A stretch of DNA of 64,000 nucleotides from Flavobacterium inviolabile (GTDB lineage: Bacteria; Bacteroidota; Bacteroidia; Flavobacteriales; Flavobacteriaceae), in NCBI RefSeq assembly GCF_013389455.1, contig NZ_CP058278.1, positions 1,736,001-1,800,000 on the forward strand, written 5' to 3'. The stretch's first letter is position 1. The number at the start of each line of letters is the position of its first letter. The notes beneath the pieces are model-generated. The model made no database searches. It saw nothing but the letters and a program-made list of their open reading frames with translations, and was not told the origin of the DNA. This document shows, in pieces, positions 1 through 9,475 of this stretch. The translations under genes were made by a program, and so were the position numbers.

Positions 1-1183
1 AAATCTGGTTTACAGTGATCTGTAAGGAATTGGAAGTAAAAATAAGCGAGTTAACCGTTGGCGTTTGCTCTTTGGGTAAACCGGAGGCTTTTAATTTTTT
101 TGAAAAATTCGAAATGATATTTAACGGCGCCCGCATTTCATGGCTGAGCATACCAATAATACGGTTTTTGAATTCCAGGTTTTTTTCGGCTTCCATCTTG
201 GCATTCGATAAATTCCGTTCATACATATAGGCAAATAAGGTATAGGCAAGCAATATCAGTGTGATAACCGCCATGATGCCCAGCAGTGTTAATATGAGTG
301 TTTTCTGGCTTTCAATATTGGTGATCGCTTTGGTGTATTTTATCTTGTCCATTTCCTGGGCCGATTCGGAATACAGCTCTAAGATCTCCTTACTTTTATG
401 AAGAATGGTTTTGTTGATCTCCAAAAGTTCCTTGTCCTTACTCCTTAAATTATTATAGGTATTGTTCAGGCGCTGGAATTCGTGAGTGTAGTATTTGTCA
501 ATACTGTGAAAAGTGTTTTTTAGCTGGTCTTCAAAAGAACCGATCTTTTCCGTATTGCCATACATCATTTTAATGCGCACCTGAAGCTGCTCTTTCAGGA
601 TGTCGCTTTTGCCGGAAATGGCTTTTCCGATTCTCGTAAAAAAACCTTTTTTGGAATCCTGGTTGGAAGTTAAAATCGTATCGTAGGTAATGGAATTTAA
701 CGTCCGGATGTAATTGTACTTTTTAACATTGAAGTTTAACGGTACGACCGTATCCATTAGCGGTATGATGCCGCGCAGCATCAGGGAATCCAGTTGCTTC
801 TTGATTTTGTAGATCTCCCTTTCTGTGGTTTCTTTGGATTTGATCACATTAAAGAAATCCTTATTCACACTGGTCAGGTTGTCCAGGCTGTCCAGGTATA
901 CGGTCATCTCTTTAATAGAACTCTCGTATTTGTTTAAGGAAGACTTTTTATGATTGAGCAGGTAATCGTTAAAAGCATTCTGGGCATCCAGGAAACTACT
1001 GGTTGCTTTGTCTGAAAAAAACAGGGCGCGGTTGGGCTTACTCGCATTTTGAACGGATTCGGAAAGATTGTTGTATTCTTTGCCTTGTTTGTACCAGATC
1101 CAAAAAAATAATAATTGAATAATAATGATGGAAATAAAAAGGGCAATATGAACTTTTTTTCTTTGTTGCAACGGGATCTTCAT
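1..1183 (-). CDS. Sensor histidine kinase, N-terminal part (runs off left edge)
   Basis: An open frame reads without stop from an ATG at 1181-1183 to the window edge, about 394 codons. Seen: an N-terminal membrane segment (about residues 12-28), a long predicted periplasmic region rich in helical and coiled-coil-like sequence, a second membrane segment (about 297-318), then the H-box LSHEMRAPL with the phosphoacceptor His near residue 348. The ATPase domain lies outside the window. The architecture is that of a membrane two-component kinase with an extracytoplasmic sensor; the signal and the partner regulator cannot be read. The periplasmic part is not a domain I recognise. Confidence 0.88.
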   Translation of the reverse strand, partial: MKIPLQQRKKVHIALFISIIIIQLLFFWIWYKQGKEYNNLSESVQNASKPNRALFFSDKATSSFLDAQNAFNDYLLNHKKSSLNKYESSIKEMTVYLDSLDNLTSVNKDFFNVIKSKETTEREIYKIKKQLDSLMLRGIIPLMDTVVPLNFNVKKYNYIRTLNSITYDTILTSNQDSKKGFFTRIGKAISGKSDILKEQLQVRIKMMYGNTEKIGSFEDQLKNTFHSIDKYYTHEFQRLNNTYNNLRSKDKELLEINKTILHKSKEILELYSESAQEMDKIKYTKAITNIESQKTLILTLLGIMAVITLILLAYTLFAYMYERNLSNAKMEAEKNLEFKNRIIGMLSHEMRAPLNIISNFSKKLKASGLPKEQTPTVNSLIFTSNSLQITVNQI

Positions 1184-1419
1184 CAGCTATTTTTATTAGT
1201 TTTTACTATGTTAGAACAGCATTAGGCAGGAAGGGGCAGGTAGCAATATTGGGGGCAGTAAAAATAGAAAAGTCTCTTTGGGATTTTAAATGTTTGGTAA
1301 TCAAAAAAATAAATATCCTTAATATTTATTTAAATTCCAAATAAAAAGAGTTTTTGATGTGGAAAAAGAATAGCGATGAGGTAGTTCTTTACATTTTAAG
1401 TAAAAAAATACCCTGAAAA

Positions 1420-2499
1420 TTAAAGCTGAAAAATCCTGTAACTCTGTAAAGTAGACTTTACAATGGCTTCTGTACGTTCCGGATGAGTGTCGGAAATGAA
1501 TAACTGACCGAATGTCTCATCGTTAACCATTTCAATGATTTTGCTGACGCGTGTTTCGTCCAGTTTGTCGAAAATATCATCAAATAAAAGTATCGGAGCA
1601 ACCCCGTTTAGTTTTTTGATAAACTCAAACTGTGCCAGTTTTAAGGCGATAAGAAATGACTTTTGCTGTCCCTGGGAACCGAATTTTTTAATCGGATGGC
1701 TGTCAATTTCAAAAGACAGATCGTCTTTGTGAACACCCACGCTGGTATATTGCAATGCGCGGTCCTTTGCCAGATTGTCCTCGAATAATTCTGCCATGTT
1801 TTTTTCAAACAGCTGGCTGTCATAAACAATCTGAACCGTTTCGGCAGCATTGGTTATTGCCCGGTGGTGCTCATTAAATATCGGGATAAATTCCGCTATA
1901 AAGTTTTTTCGTTTTTCGAATATGGCATGCCCCAGCACGGCTAACTGCTCGTTATAAACGGCAAGGGTGTCTTTTTCGAAAGTGTGGTTCAGGGCAAAAT
2001 ACTTTAAAAGAGCATTGCGCTGTGCGGTTATTTTCTGGTACTGGATTAGCTGCTGCAGGTAGTAGCTGTCTGACTGCGAAATAACGCTGTCTATAAACTT
2101 CCGGCGTGTTTCGCTTCCTTCTATAATTAAATCCTGATCGGAAGGGGAGATGATCACCAGCGGAATAAAGCCGATATGGTCGGAAAACTTATCATAAGGT
2201 TTGCCGTTGCGTTTCAGGATTTTCTTTTGTCCCTTTTTCAGGCTGCACACAATCTGTTCCGGGCGTTCTTCTTTTTCGAAACTGCCGTCGACTACAAAGA
2301 ATTCTTCGCCGTGTTTTATGTTTTGTATTGCTAACGGATTAAAATAACTCTTCCCGTAAGCCAGGTGGTATATCGCATCCAGGACATTGGTTTTACCAAT
2401 GCCGTTTTTACCCACAAAACAATTGATTTTGCTGTCAAAGTCGTAAGTGGCTTCGGATATATTTTTATAATTAAATAAGGAAAGCTTCTTTAAATACAC
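1420..2499 (-). CDS. recF: DNA replication and repair protein RecF
   Basis: SMC-like ATPase that helps load RecA at single-strand gaps. The 359-residue length is normal. Walker A GKNGIGKT is at residues 30-37, a GSQGQQKS signature lies near 275, and Walker B ILLFDD is at 303-308 followed by the D-loop region. The start codon is GTG (2497-2499). The same frame meets a stop at 2512-2514 with no ATG between, and the N-terminus [14 protein letters not shown] matches RecF family starts, so the GTG start is well supported. It is divergent from the TPR gene that follows and appears monocistronic. Confidence 0.95.
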   Translation of the reverse strand: MYLKKLSLFNYKNISEATYDFDSKINCFVGKNGIGKTNVLDAIYHLAYGKSYFNPLAIQNIKHGEEFFVVDGSFEKEERPEQIVCSLKKGQKKILKRNGKPYDKFSDHIGFIPLVIISPSDQDLIIEGSETRRKFIDSVISQSDSYYLQQLIQYQKITAQRNALLKYFALNHTFEKDTLAVYNEQLAVLGHAIFEKRKNFIAEFIPIFNEHHRAITNAAETVQIVYDSQLFEKNMAELFEDNLAKDRALQYTSVGVHKDDLSFEIDSHPIKKFGSQGQQKSFLIALKLAQFEFIKKLNGVAPILLFDDIFDKLDETRVSKIIEMVNDETFGQLFISDTHPERTEAIVKSTLQSYRIFQL

Positions 2500-2604
2500 G
2501 TAGCGAAGGGATTATTTCTGAATTTTTCTGTCCATTTTTCAAAAGTGGGTGCAAATTATTGAAAAATATCGATAAAAAGGTCTTTTAAGTTTCAATAAAA
2601 AGTA

Positions 2605-2612
2605 TATTTTTG
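2605..2612 (+). promoter_or_regulatory. Bacteroidota-type -7 box for TPR-ribH operon
   Basis: TATTTTTG matches the TAnnTTTG -7 consensus of Bacteroidota and lies 22 bases before the ATG at 2635. No clear TTG -33 box is seen at the usual distance, so this is a moderate call. Confidence 0.5.
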
Positions 2613-2634
2613 CAGCTCAATAAATTTAAAATAA

Positions 2635-3417
2635 ATGGCAACATATAACAAAAGAGGATACAAAGCCCCAAAACCAAAGGACGAAGCTGTTGAAAACGAA
2701 TTTGACCAAGTAGAAGATATTCAGGATAAAAATAGTGCTACTGCGGAAGTTTTTAATAAATTAGACGAAGGTGCTTCCAGAACGGAAGAATGGGTAGCTA
2801 AAAATCAGAAATATATTTTCGGATTTGTAGGAGCTATTGCCATAGCTGCTGCCGGGTACCTTTTGTATAATAAATTTGTAGTAGGACCAAAAGAGGAAGA
2901 TGCTGCAAATGAAATGTTCCAGGCACAACAATATTTCCAACAGGCAGTAGACGGACAGGCTTCGGATTCTTTATTCGCTTTATCGTTAAAAGGTGGTGAA
3001 GGAAAATTAGGATTCTTAGGGATTACTGAAAACTACTCCGGAACCAAAGCGGCTAACCTATCGCATTATTATGCAGGTATGGCTTATTTGAACACTGCAA
3101 AATACAAAGAAGCTGTACAACAGTTAGAGCAATTCTCTTCTGACGATATGATGTTAAAAGCGTTAGCTTTAGGTGGTATCGGTGATGCTTTTTCTGAATT
3201 AGATAAAAAAGAAGATGCTTTAACGTACTACAAAAAAGCGGCAGAAGCAAACGATAACGAATTTACAACACCAAGATTCCTGTTTAAAGCCGGTGAAACT
3301 GCTTTGGCCTTGAATAAAAAAGCAGAAGCTTCTAAATTCTTTACACAAATTAAAGAAAAATACGAAAGTGCTGCTGAAGCTGCAAATATTGATGCATTGA
3401 TCGCAATGACAGAATAA
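2635..3417 (+). CDS. TPR-containing inner-membrane protein (YfgM-like)
   Basis: A 260-residue protein with a charged cytoplasmic N-terminus, one membrane segment at about residues 60-79, and a C-terminal periplasmic region of tetratricopeptide-like helices (for example the stretches around residues 135-160, 175-200 and 210-235). The layout resembles YfgM/ancillary SecYEG translocon proteins, which is an inference from architecture. It ends six bases before ribH and is probably cotranscribed with it, an arrangement I recall in other flavobacteria. Its exact role is not established by the sequence. Confidence 0.8.
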   Translation: MATYNKRGYKAPKPKDEAVENEFDQVEDIQDKNSATAEVFNKLDEGASRTEEWVAKNQKYIFGFVGAIAIAAAGYLLYNKFVVGPKEEDAANEMFQAQQYFQQAVDGQASDSLFALSLKGGEGKLGFLGITENYSGTKAANLSHYYAGMAYLNTAKYKEAVQQLEQFSSDDMMLKALALGGIGDAFSELDKKEDALTYYKKAAEANDNEFTTPRFLFKAGETALALNKKAEASKFFTQIKEKYESAAEAANIDALIAMTE

Positions 3418-3422
3418 TAAAT

Positions 3423-3911
3423 ATGGCTACTGCAAATAAAAACTTATCCAATTACGATAAAAACACAATCCCAAGCGCGAAAGATTTTCGGTTTGGGATT
3501 GTTGTTTCAGAATGGAACGACAAAATAACGGAAGGATTATATTCCGGAGCGGAAGCAGCCTTATTGGATTGCGGTGCTTTGGAAAGCAATATCGTCCGTT
3601 GGAATGTACCGGGAAGCTTTGAGCTGGTATACGGTGCTAAAAAAATGATAGCAACGCAAAATGTAGATGTAGTCATCACCATTGGTTGTGTGATTAAAGG
3701 CGAAACCATGCATTTTGAATTTGTTTGTGAAGGAGTAACGCAGGGAATCAAAGACCTGAATGTTCAAACGGATGTACCGGTTATTTTTTGTTTACTGACC
3801 GATAATAACGAACAGCAGTCCATTGACAGAAGCGGAGGCGCTCACGGAAATAAAGGAACAGAAGCTGCTATTGCAGCGATAAAAATGGCCGACCTGAGAA
3901 AAAAGGCGTAA
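3423..3911 (+). CDS. ribH: 6,7-dimethyl-8-ribityllumazine synthase
   Basis: Catalyses the penultimate riboflavin step, joining 5-amino-6-ribitylaminouracil and 3,4-dihydroxybutanone 4-phosphate. The 162 residues carry the family blocks: VSEWND near residue 28, VPGSFELV near 62, GCVIKGETMHFEF at 88-100 with the catalytic His97, and the C-terminal block around KGTEAAIAA. The enzyme forms icosahedral or pentameric assemblies in other bacteria. The gene sits directly behind the TPR gene and is followed by a strong terminator. Confidence 0.97.
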   Translation: MATANKNLSNYDKNTIPSAKDFRFGIVVSEWNDKITEGLYSGAEAALLDCGALESNIVRWNVPGSFELVYGAKKMIATQNVDVVITIGCVIKGETMHFEFVCEGVTQGIKDLNVQTDVPVIFCLLTDNNEQQSIDRSGGAHGNKGTEAAIAAIKMADLRKKA

Positions 3912-3934
3912 TTTTTACCAACACTATACCTGTG

Positions 3935-3968
3935 AAACCTGTAACGCAAAACGTTACAGGTTTTTGTT
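3935..3968 (+). terminator. Rho-independent terminator after ribH
   Basis: A perfect 12-bp stem (3935-3946 with 3952-3963), a 5-base loop and a following T-rich run, 23 bases after the ribH stop. Confidence 0.88.
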
Positions 3969-4032
3969 TTCAGGGAATCCCGTATTAACAAAAAATTGAG
4001 AGGCTTCATTCGTTAATGTCTGCCATTTTCTT

Positions 4033-4040
4033 TAAATTTG
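4033..4040 (+). promoter_or_regulatory. -7 box upstream of mutL
   Basis: TAAATTTG fits TAnnTTTG, 50 bases before the mutL ATG. No convincing -33 TTG is visible at the usual spacing. Confidence 0.45.
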
Positions 4041-4090
4041 GTGATTCGGAAAGAAAAAACTTTTAATTTAAACAGCTTCAAAATATACGA

Positions 4091-6013
4091 ATGTCGAGTA
4101 TTATCCAATTACTTCCCGATCACGTTGCGAACCAGATTGCTGCTGGTGAGGTGGTGCAAAGACCAGCCTCAGTAGTTAAAGAATTGATTGAAAATGCAGT
4201 AGATGCCGGAGCAACCGAAATCAAGCTTATCGTGAAAGATGCGGGTAAAACACTTATTCAGGTCATCGACAACGGTAAAGGCATGAGCGTGACCGATGCG
4301 CGTTTGTGTTTTGAACGCCATGCAACTTCAAAAATACGCCATGCCGAAGATTTGTTCGCCCTGCATACGAAAGGTTTCCGCGGGGAAGCACTGGCTTCCA
4401 TTGCAGCTATTGCCCATGTGGAACTAAAAACCAAGCAGGACCAGGAAGAATTAGGAACCCATCTTATTATTGAAGGAAGTAAATTCGTTTCGCAGGATGT
4501 GGCCGTATTGCCAAAAGGGACGTCCTTTTCGGTAAAGAACCTGTTTTTTAATATTCCGGCGCGACGCAACTTTTTAAAATCGGATACGGTTGAGTTCCGC
4601 CACATCGTGGATGAATTTGAACGGGTGGCTTTGGCACATGCCAATATTCATTTTGTCTTGTTTCATAACGGAAGTGAAATGTTTAACCTTCCGGCTTCTA
4701 ATTTCCGCCAGCGTATCGTGAATGTCTTTGGCGGGAAAACAAATGAAAAACTGGTTCCGGTTAAGGAAAGTACCGAAATTGTGGGCATACAGGGATTTGT
4801 CGGGAAACCGGAATTTGCCAAGAAAAGCAGGGGAGAGCAGTTCTTTTTTGTGAACGACCGTTTTATTAAAAGTGCCTACCTGCATCATGCGGTTATGGCA
4901 GCCTACGACGGTCTGCTGAAAGATGCCAGCCAGCCCAGTTATTTTTTATACCTGGATGTACCGCCACATACGATCGATATCAATATCCATCCGACCAAAA
5001 CAGAAATTAAATTTGATGACGAACAGGCTTTGTATGCCATTTTACGCTCGTCAATTAAACATAGCCTAGGGCAATTTAACGTGTCGCCGGTTCTTGATTT
5101 TGAACGGGATGCCACATTAGACACGCCTTATGAATATTCGGGTAAAGAAGCGGAAACACCTTTAATCCAGGTGGATGCAAATTTTAACCCTTTTTTAGAG
5201 GAAACCCCTAAAACGTCGCAGGCGTTTACGGCTTCCTTTTCTGCTTCGGCAGGAAATTCTACAAAGTCTCCGGGTTCGAATCCCTCTTTCTCCGCAAGTT
5301 ATAAAAAACAGGAATCCGGTCAGAGCTGGGAGAGTTTGTATGTAGGCTTAAAACAGGCTACAGAAGAAGTGGATGTGGCCGAAATTCAATTTGAGAGCGA
5401 GGAAGTAACCGGTTCTCTTTTTGATGACAGCGCGATAGAAGAAGTGTCGAATAACAGAACCTATCAGATCCATAAAAAATACATTGTTAGCCCGATCAAA
5501 TCGGGTATGCTGATCGTTGACCAAAAAAGAGCACACCAGCGTATTTTGTACGAACAGTTCCTGACAAATATTACCGTACAGCAGGCTGCCAGTCAGCAGC
5601 TGCTTTTTCCGTTAGAACTGTATTTTACCAAAGCAGAGTTAATCCTGATTAAAGAATTGCAGCATTCACTGGAAAGCACCGGATTTGTTTTTGAATCCCT
5701 AGCTGAAGAAAGTGTTACCATTTCCGGTTTGCCGGTTAACGTAGCCGAAAGTGAAGTGTCTATTTTACTGGAGGAATTGGTTGGTGATTTACAGGGCGAG
5801 CTTCCGGACAGCAGTTTCAGTCAGTGTGACCGCATTGCCAAATCGATGGCAAGAAGCCTGGCAGTAAAAACCGGAACCTATTTAACGGAACGCGAACAGG
5901 AAACAATGGTGAATGCCTTGTTTGCCTGTAAAGAACCGAATGTTTCCCCTTTTCATAAACCCACTTTCATCACGATGCGTGTGGAAGACTTAGATAAACG
6001 ATTTGCAATATGA
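4091..6013 (+). CDS. mutL: DNA mismatch repair protein MutL
   Basis: A 640-residue GHKL ATPase that couples MutS mismatch recognition to strand removal. N-terminal motifs are present: ENAVDAGAT near 35, DNGKGM near 60, RHATSKI near 75, FRGEALASIA near 94, and the transducer domain to about 330. A low-complexity Ser-rich linker (about 360-420) precedes the C-terminal dimerisation domain. In that domain, the place of the endonuclease motif DQHAx2Ex4E reads DQKRAHQRILYE at residues 477-488, so His, Ala and the first Glu are replaced. The later CPHGRP-like site reads SPFHKP. The nuclease may therefore be inactive. The stop overlaps the start of the following rhomboid gene (ATGA). Confidence 0.96.
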   Translation: MSSIIQLLPDHVANQIAAGEVVQRPASVVKELIENAVDAGATEIKLIVKDAGKTLIQVIDNGKGMSVTDARLCFERHATSKIRHAEDLFALHTKGFRGEALASIAAIAHVELKTKQDQEELGTHLIIEGSKFVSQDVAVLPKGTSFSVKNLFFNIPARRNFLKSDTVEFRHIVDEFERVALAHANIHFVLFHNGSEMFNLPASNFRQRIVNVFGGKTNEKLVPVKESTEIVGIQGFVGKPEFAKKSRGEQFFFVNDRFIKSAYLHHAVMAAYDGLLKDASQPSYFLYLDVPPHTIDINIHPTKTEIKFDDEQALYAILRSSIKHSLGQFNVSPVLDFERDATLDTPYEYSGKEAETPLIQVDANFNPFLEETPKTSQAFTASFSASAGNSTKSPGSNPSFSASYKKQESGQSWESLYVGLKQATEEVDVAEIQFESEEVTGSLFDDSAIEEVSNNRTYQIHKKYIVSPIKSGMLIVDQKRAHQRILYEQFLTNITVQQAASQQLLFPLELYFTKAELILIKELQHSLESTGFVFESLAEESVTISGLPVNVAESEVSILLEELVGDLQGELPDSSFSQCDRIAKSMARSLAVKTGTYLTEREQETMVNALFACKEPNVSPFHKPTFITMRVEDLDKRFAI

Positions 6014-6759
6014 TGAATATAACCGAAACCGTTAAACAGTTAATTATAATTAACGTTATCTTTTTCCTGGGCGCAATGTTTGTTCCTGCGGCAAATACTT
6101 ATTTGGCATTATGGTATTTAGAAAATCCTAATTTCGGTATCTGGCAGCCGTTAACACACATGTTTATGCATGGCGGATGGATGCACATTTTCTTCAATAT
6201 GTTTGCGCTGTATTCTTTCGGGTCGGCTTTGGAACATTTCTGGGGGGCAAAGAAGTTTTTATTCTTTTATATTTCCTGCGGATTGGGAGCAGCCTTACTG
6301 CATTCGGGGGTAAATTTTTACTTATTCCACGACGGACTGAATACTTTAGTGGAAAGCGGTATTCCGAAATCGGAAATTCTCCAGATTCTGGCAGAGGGAA
6401 AATACAATACAAAATGGCAGGAAGTTTTATCGGTAAACCAGTTTAACAGCTTTATGGAAGCGTTTAGCGTTCCTGCTGTTGGAGCATCCGGAGCCATTTA
6501 TGGTCTGCTGGTTGCCTTTGCGTTTATGTTCCCAAATGCAGAACTGGCGCTGATGTTTATTCCGGTTCCGGTAAAAGCAAAATATTTTGTACCGGGATTG
6601 TTAATCATCGATTTGATTTCAGGACTTTACGGAAGATCTATTTTTGGAGGCGCGAGCGGTATTGCCCACTTTGCCCACATTGGCGGAGCCGTTGTTGGTT
6701 TCCTGATGATGTGGTTCTGGAAAAAGAATCAGTTCGATAATAACCGTTGGGACCGATAA
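6010..6759 (+). CDS. Rhomboid family intramembrane serine protease
   Basis: A 249-residue polytopic protein. It has the rhomboid loop block HMFMHGGWMHIFFNMFAL near residues 55-72, the catalytic serine in GASGAIYG (Ser160) and the catalytic histidine in HFAHIGG (His223). The gene overlaps mutL by four bases (ATGA) and is probably translationally coupled to it. Substrates are unknown. An insertion of about 45 residues between the second and third membrane segments (around 105-150) is larger than in minimal rhomboids. A second rhomboid gene follows directly. Confidence 0.93.
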   Translation: MMNITETVKQLIIINVIFFLGAMFVPAANTYLALWYLENPNFGIWQPLTHMFMHGGWMHIFFNMFALYSFGSALEHFWGAKKFLFFYISCGLGAALLHSGVNFYLFHDGLNTLVESGIPKSEILQILAEGKYNTKWQEVLSVNQFNSFMEAFSVPAVGASGAIYGLLVAFAFMFPNAELALMFIPVPVKAKYFVPGLLIIDLISGLYGRSIFGGASGIAHFAHIGGAVVGFLMMWFWKKNQFDNNRWDR

Positions 6760-6814
6760 TTCGGAAATAAATTATAAATTAGGAGTAGAATAACTGTAAA
6801 ACATAAAGACGAGA

Positions 6815-7681
6815 ATGAACATCATTGAGGATTTTAAAATGCAATATAAAATAGGGGGAATAGCACAAAAGCTTATTTTCTGGAATGTAGGTATTGCTAT
6901 CCCGTTCTTTCTTTTAAGAGCATTTGCTCCTGCTCTTTTTGAAACAGTATTGGCCTGGACCAGTCTTTCATCCGTTGTGATGACGGCGGTAACCCGACCG
7001 TGGACGCTGCTGACGTATGCTTTTCTGCATGCCGATTTCTTCCATTTGTTGTTTAACATGATCGTGCTCAATTTTGCCAGCCGCTTGTTTACAACCTATT
7101 TTACACAAAAACAACTATTCGGTTTGTACCTGCTTGGAGCGATTTTTGCAGGAGTGTTGTTTGTTGCAACCGATTTTATTTTTCATAACAATACCATATT
7201 AGTAGGCGCATCGGGAGCCATCATGGCGGTTTTGATTGGTGCGGCGGCCTATTCGCCTTTAACCGAAATCCGCCTGTTGCTGGTTGGCAACGTAAAGCTG
7301 TGGCACATTGCCCTGGTACTGGTTGTTTTAGACCTGATTCAGATTCCGGTGAGCAATACCGGCGGACATATTGCCCATTTGGGTGGTGCTTTCTTCGGGT
7401 TTTTATATATAAAATTGCTGAAAAACGGAACCGACCTGACAAAAGGAGTTTCTGCTTTTCTGGATACGGTAGCAGGTTTATTCAGCCCTAAAAAAACAAC
7501 ACCGTTTAAAACAGTACACCGAAATACCCGTCAGCAGACAAAATCGACCGGCAATTCCGGAATATCCAATAAAGATGTTACCCAGAAGCAAATTGACGAT
7601 ATCCTGGATAAAATCAGTAAATCCGGGTATGACAGCCTTACAAAGGACGAGAAAGAATTCTTGTTTAAAGTTGGCAAATAA
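6815..7681 (+). CDS. Rhomboid family intramembrane serine protease, second copy
   Basis: A 288-residue rhomboid with the N-terminal loop block HADFFHLLFNM near residues 70-80, catalytic Ser133 in GASGAIMA and His188 in HIAHLGG. After the last membrane segment a cytoplasmic tail of about 75 residues ends in a region similar to the C-terminal part of DUF6576-type rhomboid tails (QIDDILDKISKSGYDSL), which I recognise only loosely. Only 55 bases separate it from the first rhomboid, so it is likely in the same operon. The two proteins differ enough that this is an old duplication, not a recent one. Confidence 0.92.
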   Translation: MNIIEDFKMQYKIGGIAQKLIFWNVGIAIPFFLLRAFAPALFETVLAWTSLSSVVMTAVTRPWTLLTYAFLHADFFHLLFNMIVLNFASRLFTTYFTQKQLFGLYLLGAIFAGVLFVATDFIFHNNTILVGASGAIMAVLIGAAAYSPLTEIRLLLVGNVKLWHIALVLVVLDLIQIPVSNTGGHIAHLGGAFFGFLYIKLLKNGTDLTKGVSAFLDTVAGLFSPKKTTPFKTVHRNTRQQTKSTGNSGISNKDVTQKQIDDILDKISKSGYDSLTKDEKEFLFKVGK

Positions 7682-7733
7682 ATAATTTCAGGCACACGCC
7701 TTATCCGCAAATTTAGTCTTTGGACGAAACAGT

Positions 7734-8810
7734 ATGAAGAACTTATCATGGTTTAATAAAGTGGCTTTCTTTTTCAATATAGTGTTGACTGTATTGAGCT
7801 TTATTGCCTATGTACTGCCGTTCCTGGCGCCCAAGCTGTTCCCGTTCCTTTCGGTACTGACGCTGGTGCTGCCGCTGATGCTGATTCTGAATTTACTGTT
7901 CCTGTTTTACTGGCTGATCCAGCTGAAAAAACAGGTGCTGCTTTCGGTTTTTGTATTCCTTATCGGGATTACATTCTTTAATAAGTTTTATAAATTCTCG
8001 GCTAAAGATTTAATTGCAGAAGATGATGATTTTGTTGTGATGAGCTATAATGTGCGTTTGTTCAACGTGTTTGAATGGATCAAGCAGGACAATGTGATCG
8101 ACAAGATCCAGGCTTTTGTACTGTCGCAAAATCCGGATATTCTATGCCTGCAGGAATATTCGAATACGCAGCCGGTGCAGTTTGACGGCTATAAGCACCA
8201 GTTTATTTATATGCAGGGCGATAAGGTAAAAACCGGTCAGGCTATTTTTTCAAAGTTCCCTATTGTAAATGGCGGTAATATTAAGTTTCCGAATTCGAAT
8301 AACAATGTGATTTTCGCCGATATTAAAAAAGGAAGGGACACCCTTCGCGTGTACAGCATGCATTTGCAGTCTATCAAGATAAGCCCCGATATACACGAGA
8401 AAATCGATGAGGTGAAGTCTAAAAAGATATTCAGACGTATCAGTGAGGCTTTTGCCGTACAGCAATTACAGTCGGAGCTGATCAAGCAGCACAAAGCCGA
8501 ATGTCATTACCCGCTGATCATCTGCGGCGATCTGAACAACAGTGCCTTTTCCTATGTGTACCGAAACATTAAAGGGAACATGAAAGACGCGTTTGAAGAA
8601 GCCGGTAAAGGTTTCGGGAAAACGTATGACTACGACTATTATCCGGCACGGATCGATTATGTGTTTGTGGACAAACGCATTGAAGTGAAAAATTTTGTGA
8701 ACCACGATAATTTTATCAATTCCGACCATTTTCCTATTACCACCCGCCTGACTTTACGGGATGAGGCACCAACGACCAATACTAAAGAAACAACGGAAAA
8801 GAAAAAGTAG
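7734..8810 (+). CDS. Membrane-anchored endonuclease/exonuclease/phosphatase family protein
   Basis: A 358-residue protein with two or three N-terminal membrane segments (about residues 10-32, 37-60 and 65-85) and a C-terminal EEP-fold domain. Visible EEP motifs are MSYNVRLFN near 103, ILCLQEYS near 137 with the metal-binding Glu, GDLNN near 265 and SDHFPI near 335 with the catalytic Asp-His pair. EEP enzymes cleave phosphodiesters in DNA, phospholipids or inositol phosphates; the substrate here cannot be told. It starts 52 bases after the second rhomboid and may belong to the mutL-rhomboid transcript. Confidence 0.88.
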   Translation: MKNLSWFNKVAFFFNIVLTVLSFIAYVLPFLAPKLFPFLSVLTLVLPLMLILNLLFLFYWLIQLKKQVLLSVFVFLIGITFFNKFYKFSAKDLIAEDDDFVVMSYNVRLFNVFEWIKQDNVIDKIQAFVLSQNPDILCLQEYSNTQPVQFDGYKHQFIYMQGDKVKTGQAIFSKFPIVNGGNIKFPNSNNNVIFADIKKGRDTLRVYSMHLQSIKISPDIHEKIDEVKSKKIFRRISEAFAVQQLQSELIKQHKAECHYPLIICGDLNNSAFSYVYRNIKGNMKDAFEEAGKGFGKTYDYDYYPARIDYVFVDKRIEVKNFVNHDNFINSDHFPITTRLTLRDEAPTTNTKETTEKKK

Positions 8811-8812
8811 TT

Positions 8813-9424
8813 TTATAAAGACTGGTTTTTCAGGTATTCCATGGCATAACGCCCTTCGTTAAAAAGTACGTCCAGGATGCTCAGGTTGTTAATAAACCTG
8901 TGTTTTTCTTCAAATACCTGTGTGTACGGTTCAAAAACGGAAGTGTCTTTTTTACCGTTTACTAAAGAACGGAAATCGACTTTATCTGCCGGTTCGGCGA
9001 AATATTCAGTTGTTTTGGAGTAGGAGAAATCCATGCCCAGACAATCGGTAACGATTTCCATGACCTCAAAATTCAGGTCCATCATAAAAGTATGCTCTTT
9101 TTCAAATACCGGACGGATGTCGTCTTCAAAATACTCAAAGAAAGGCGATGTTCTGTAGGCTGCTTCCAGTGATTTCCAGTGCTGTTTCTGCCAGTTAAAG
9201 GCATTTTCAATCTTTACATCCTTAAATTTCTGGTGTAACACCGGACTGTGCTTTACCGGAATATTCAGCATCTGCATCCCGTTAGGGCTGTAAATATACA
9301 TTCTGTTGCGATTGGTTTGCTTCTGGAAGTTGTCTTCCGTTTCAAACGTAATCGTATCTGTTTGTACCATCGCTGTAAAATGACTGATGGAAGGAAAGTA
9401 GGTAGGATGTATAAGGATGTTCAT
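8813..9424 (-). CDS. WbqC family protein
   Basis: A 203-residue protein recognisable as the WbqC family: the N-terminal block HPTYFPSISHFTAM, the NWQKQHWKSLEAAYRTSPFFEYF block near residues 80-103, and a conserved C-terminal helical part. Family members are linked to glycan or O-antigen biosynthesis, but the chemistry is unproven. It is convergent with the EEP gene (two bases between stops) and lies downstream of lepB in the same direction, separated by 164 bases. Confidence 0.85.
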   Translation of the reverse strand: MNILIHPTYFPSISHFTAMVQTDTITFETEDNFQKQTNRNRMYIYSPNGMQMLNIPVKHSPVLHQKFKDVKIENAFNWQKQHWKSLEAAYRTSPFFEYFEDDIRPVFEKEHTFMMDLNFEVMEIVTDCLGMDFSYSKTTEYFAEPADKVDFRSLVNGKKDTSVFEPYTQVFEEKHRFINNLSILDVLFNEGRYAMEYLKNQSL

Positions 9425-9475
9425 TTTGATGTGTGGTTTTTGATGTACGATATATGAGGTTTGATTTATGAAGAA

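Noticed and set aside
934..1146. A 70-codon minus-strand frame near the left edge
   Set aside because: It lies inside the larger histidine kinase gene in another frame; the kinase frame has a better start and recognisable motifs.
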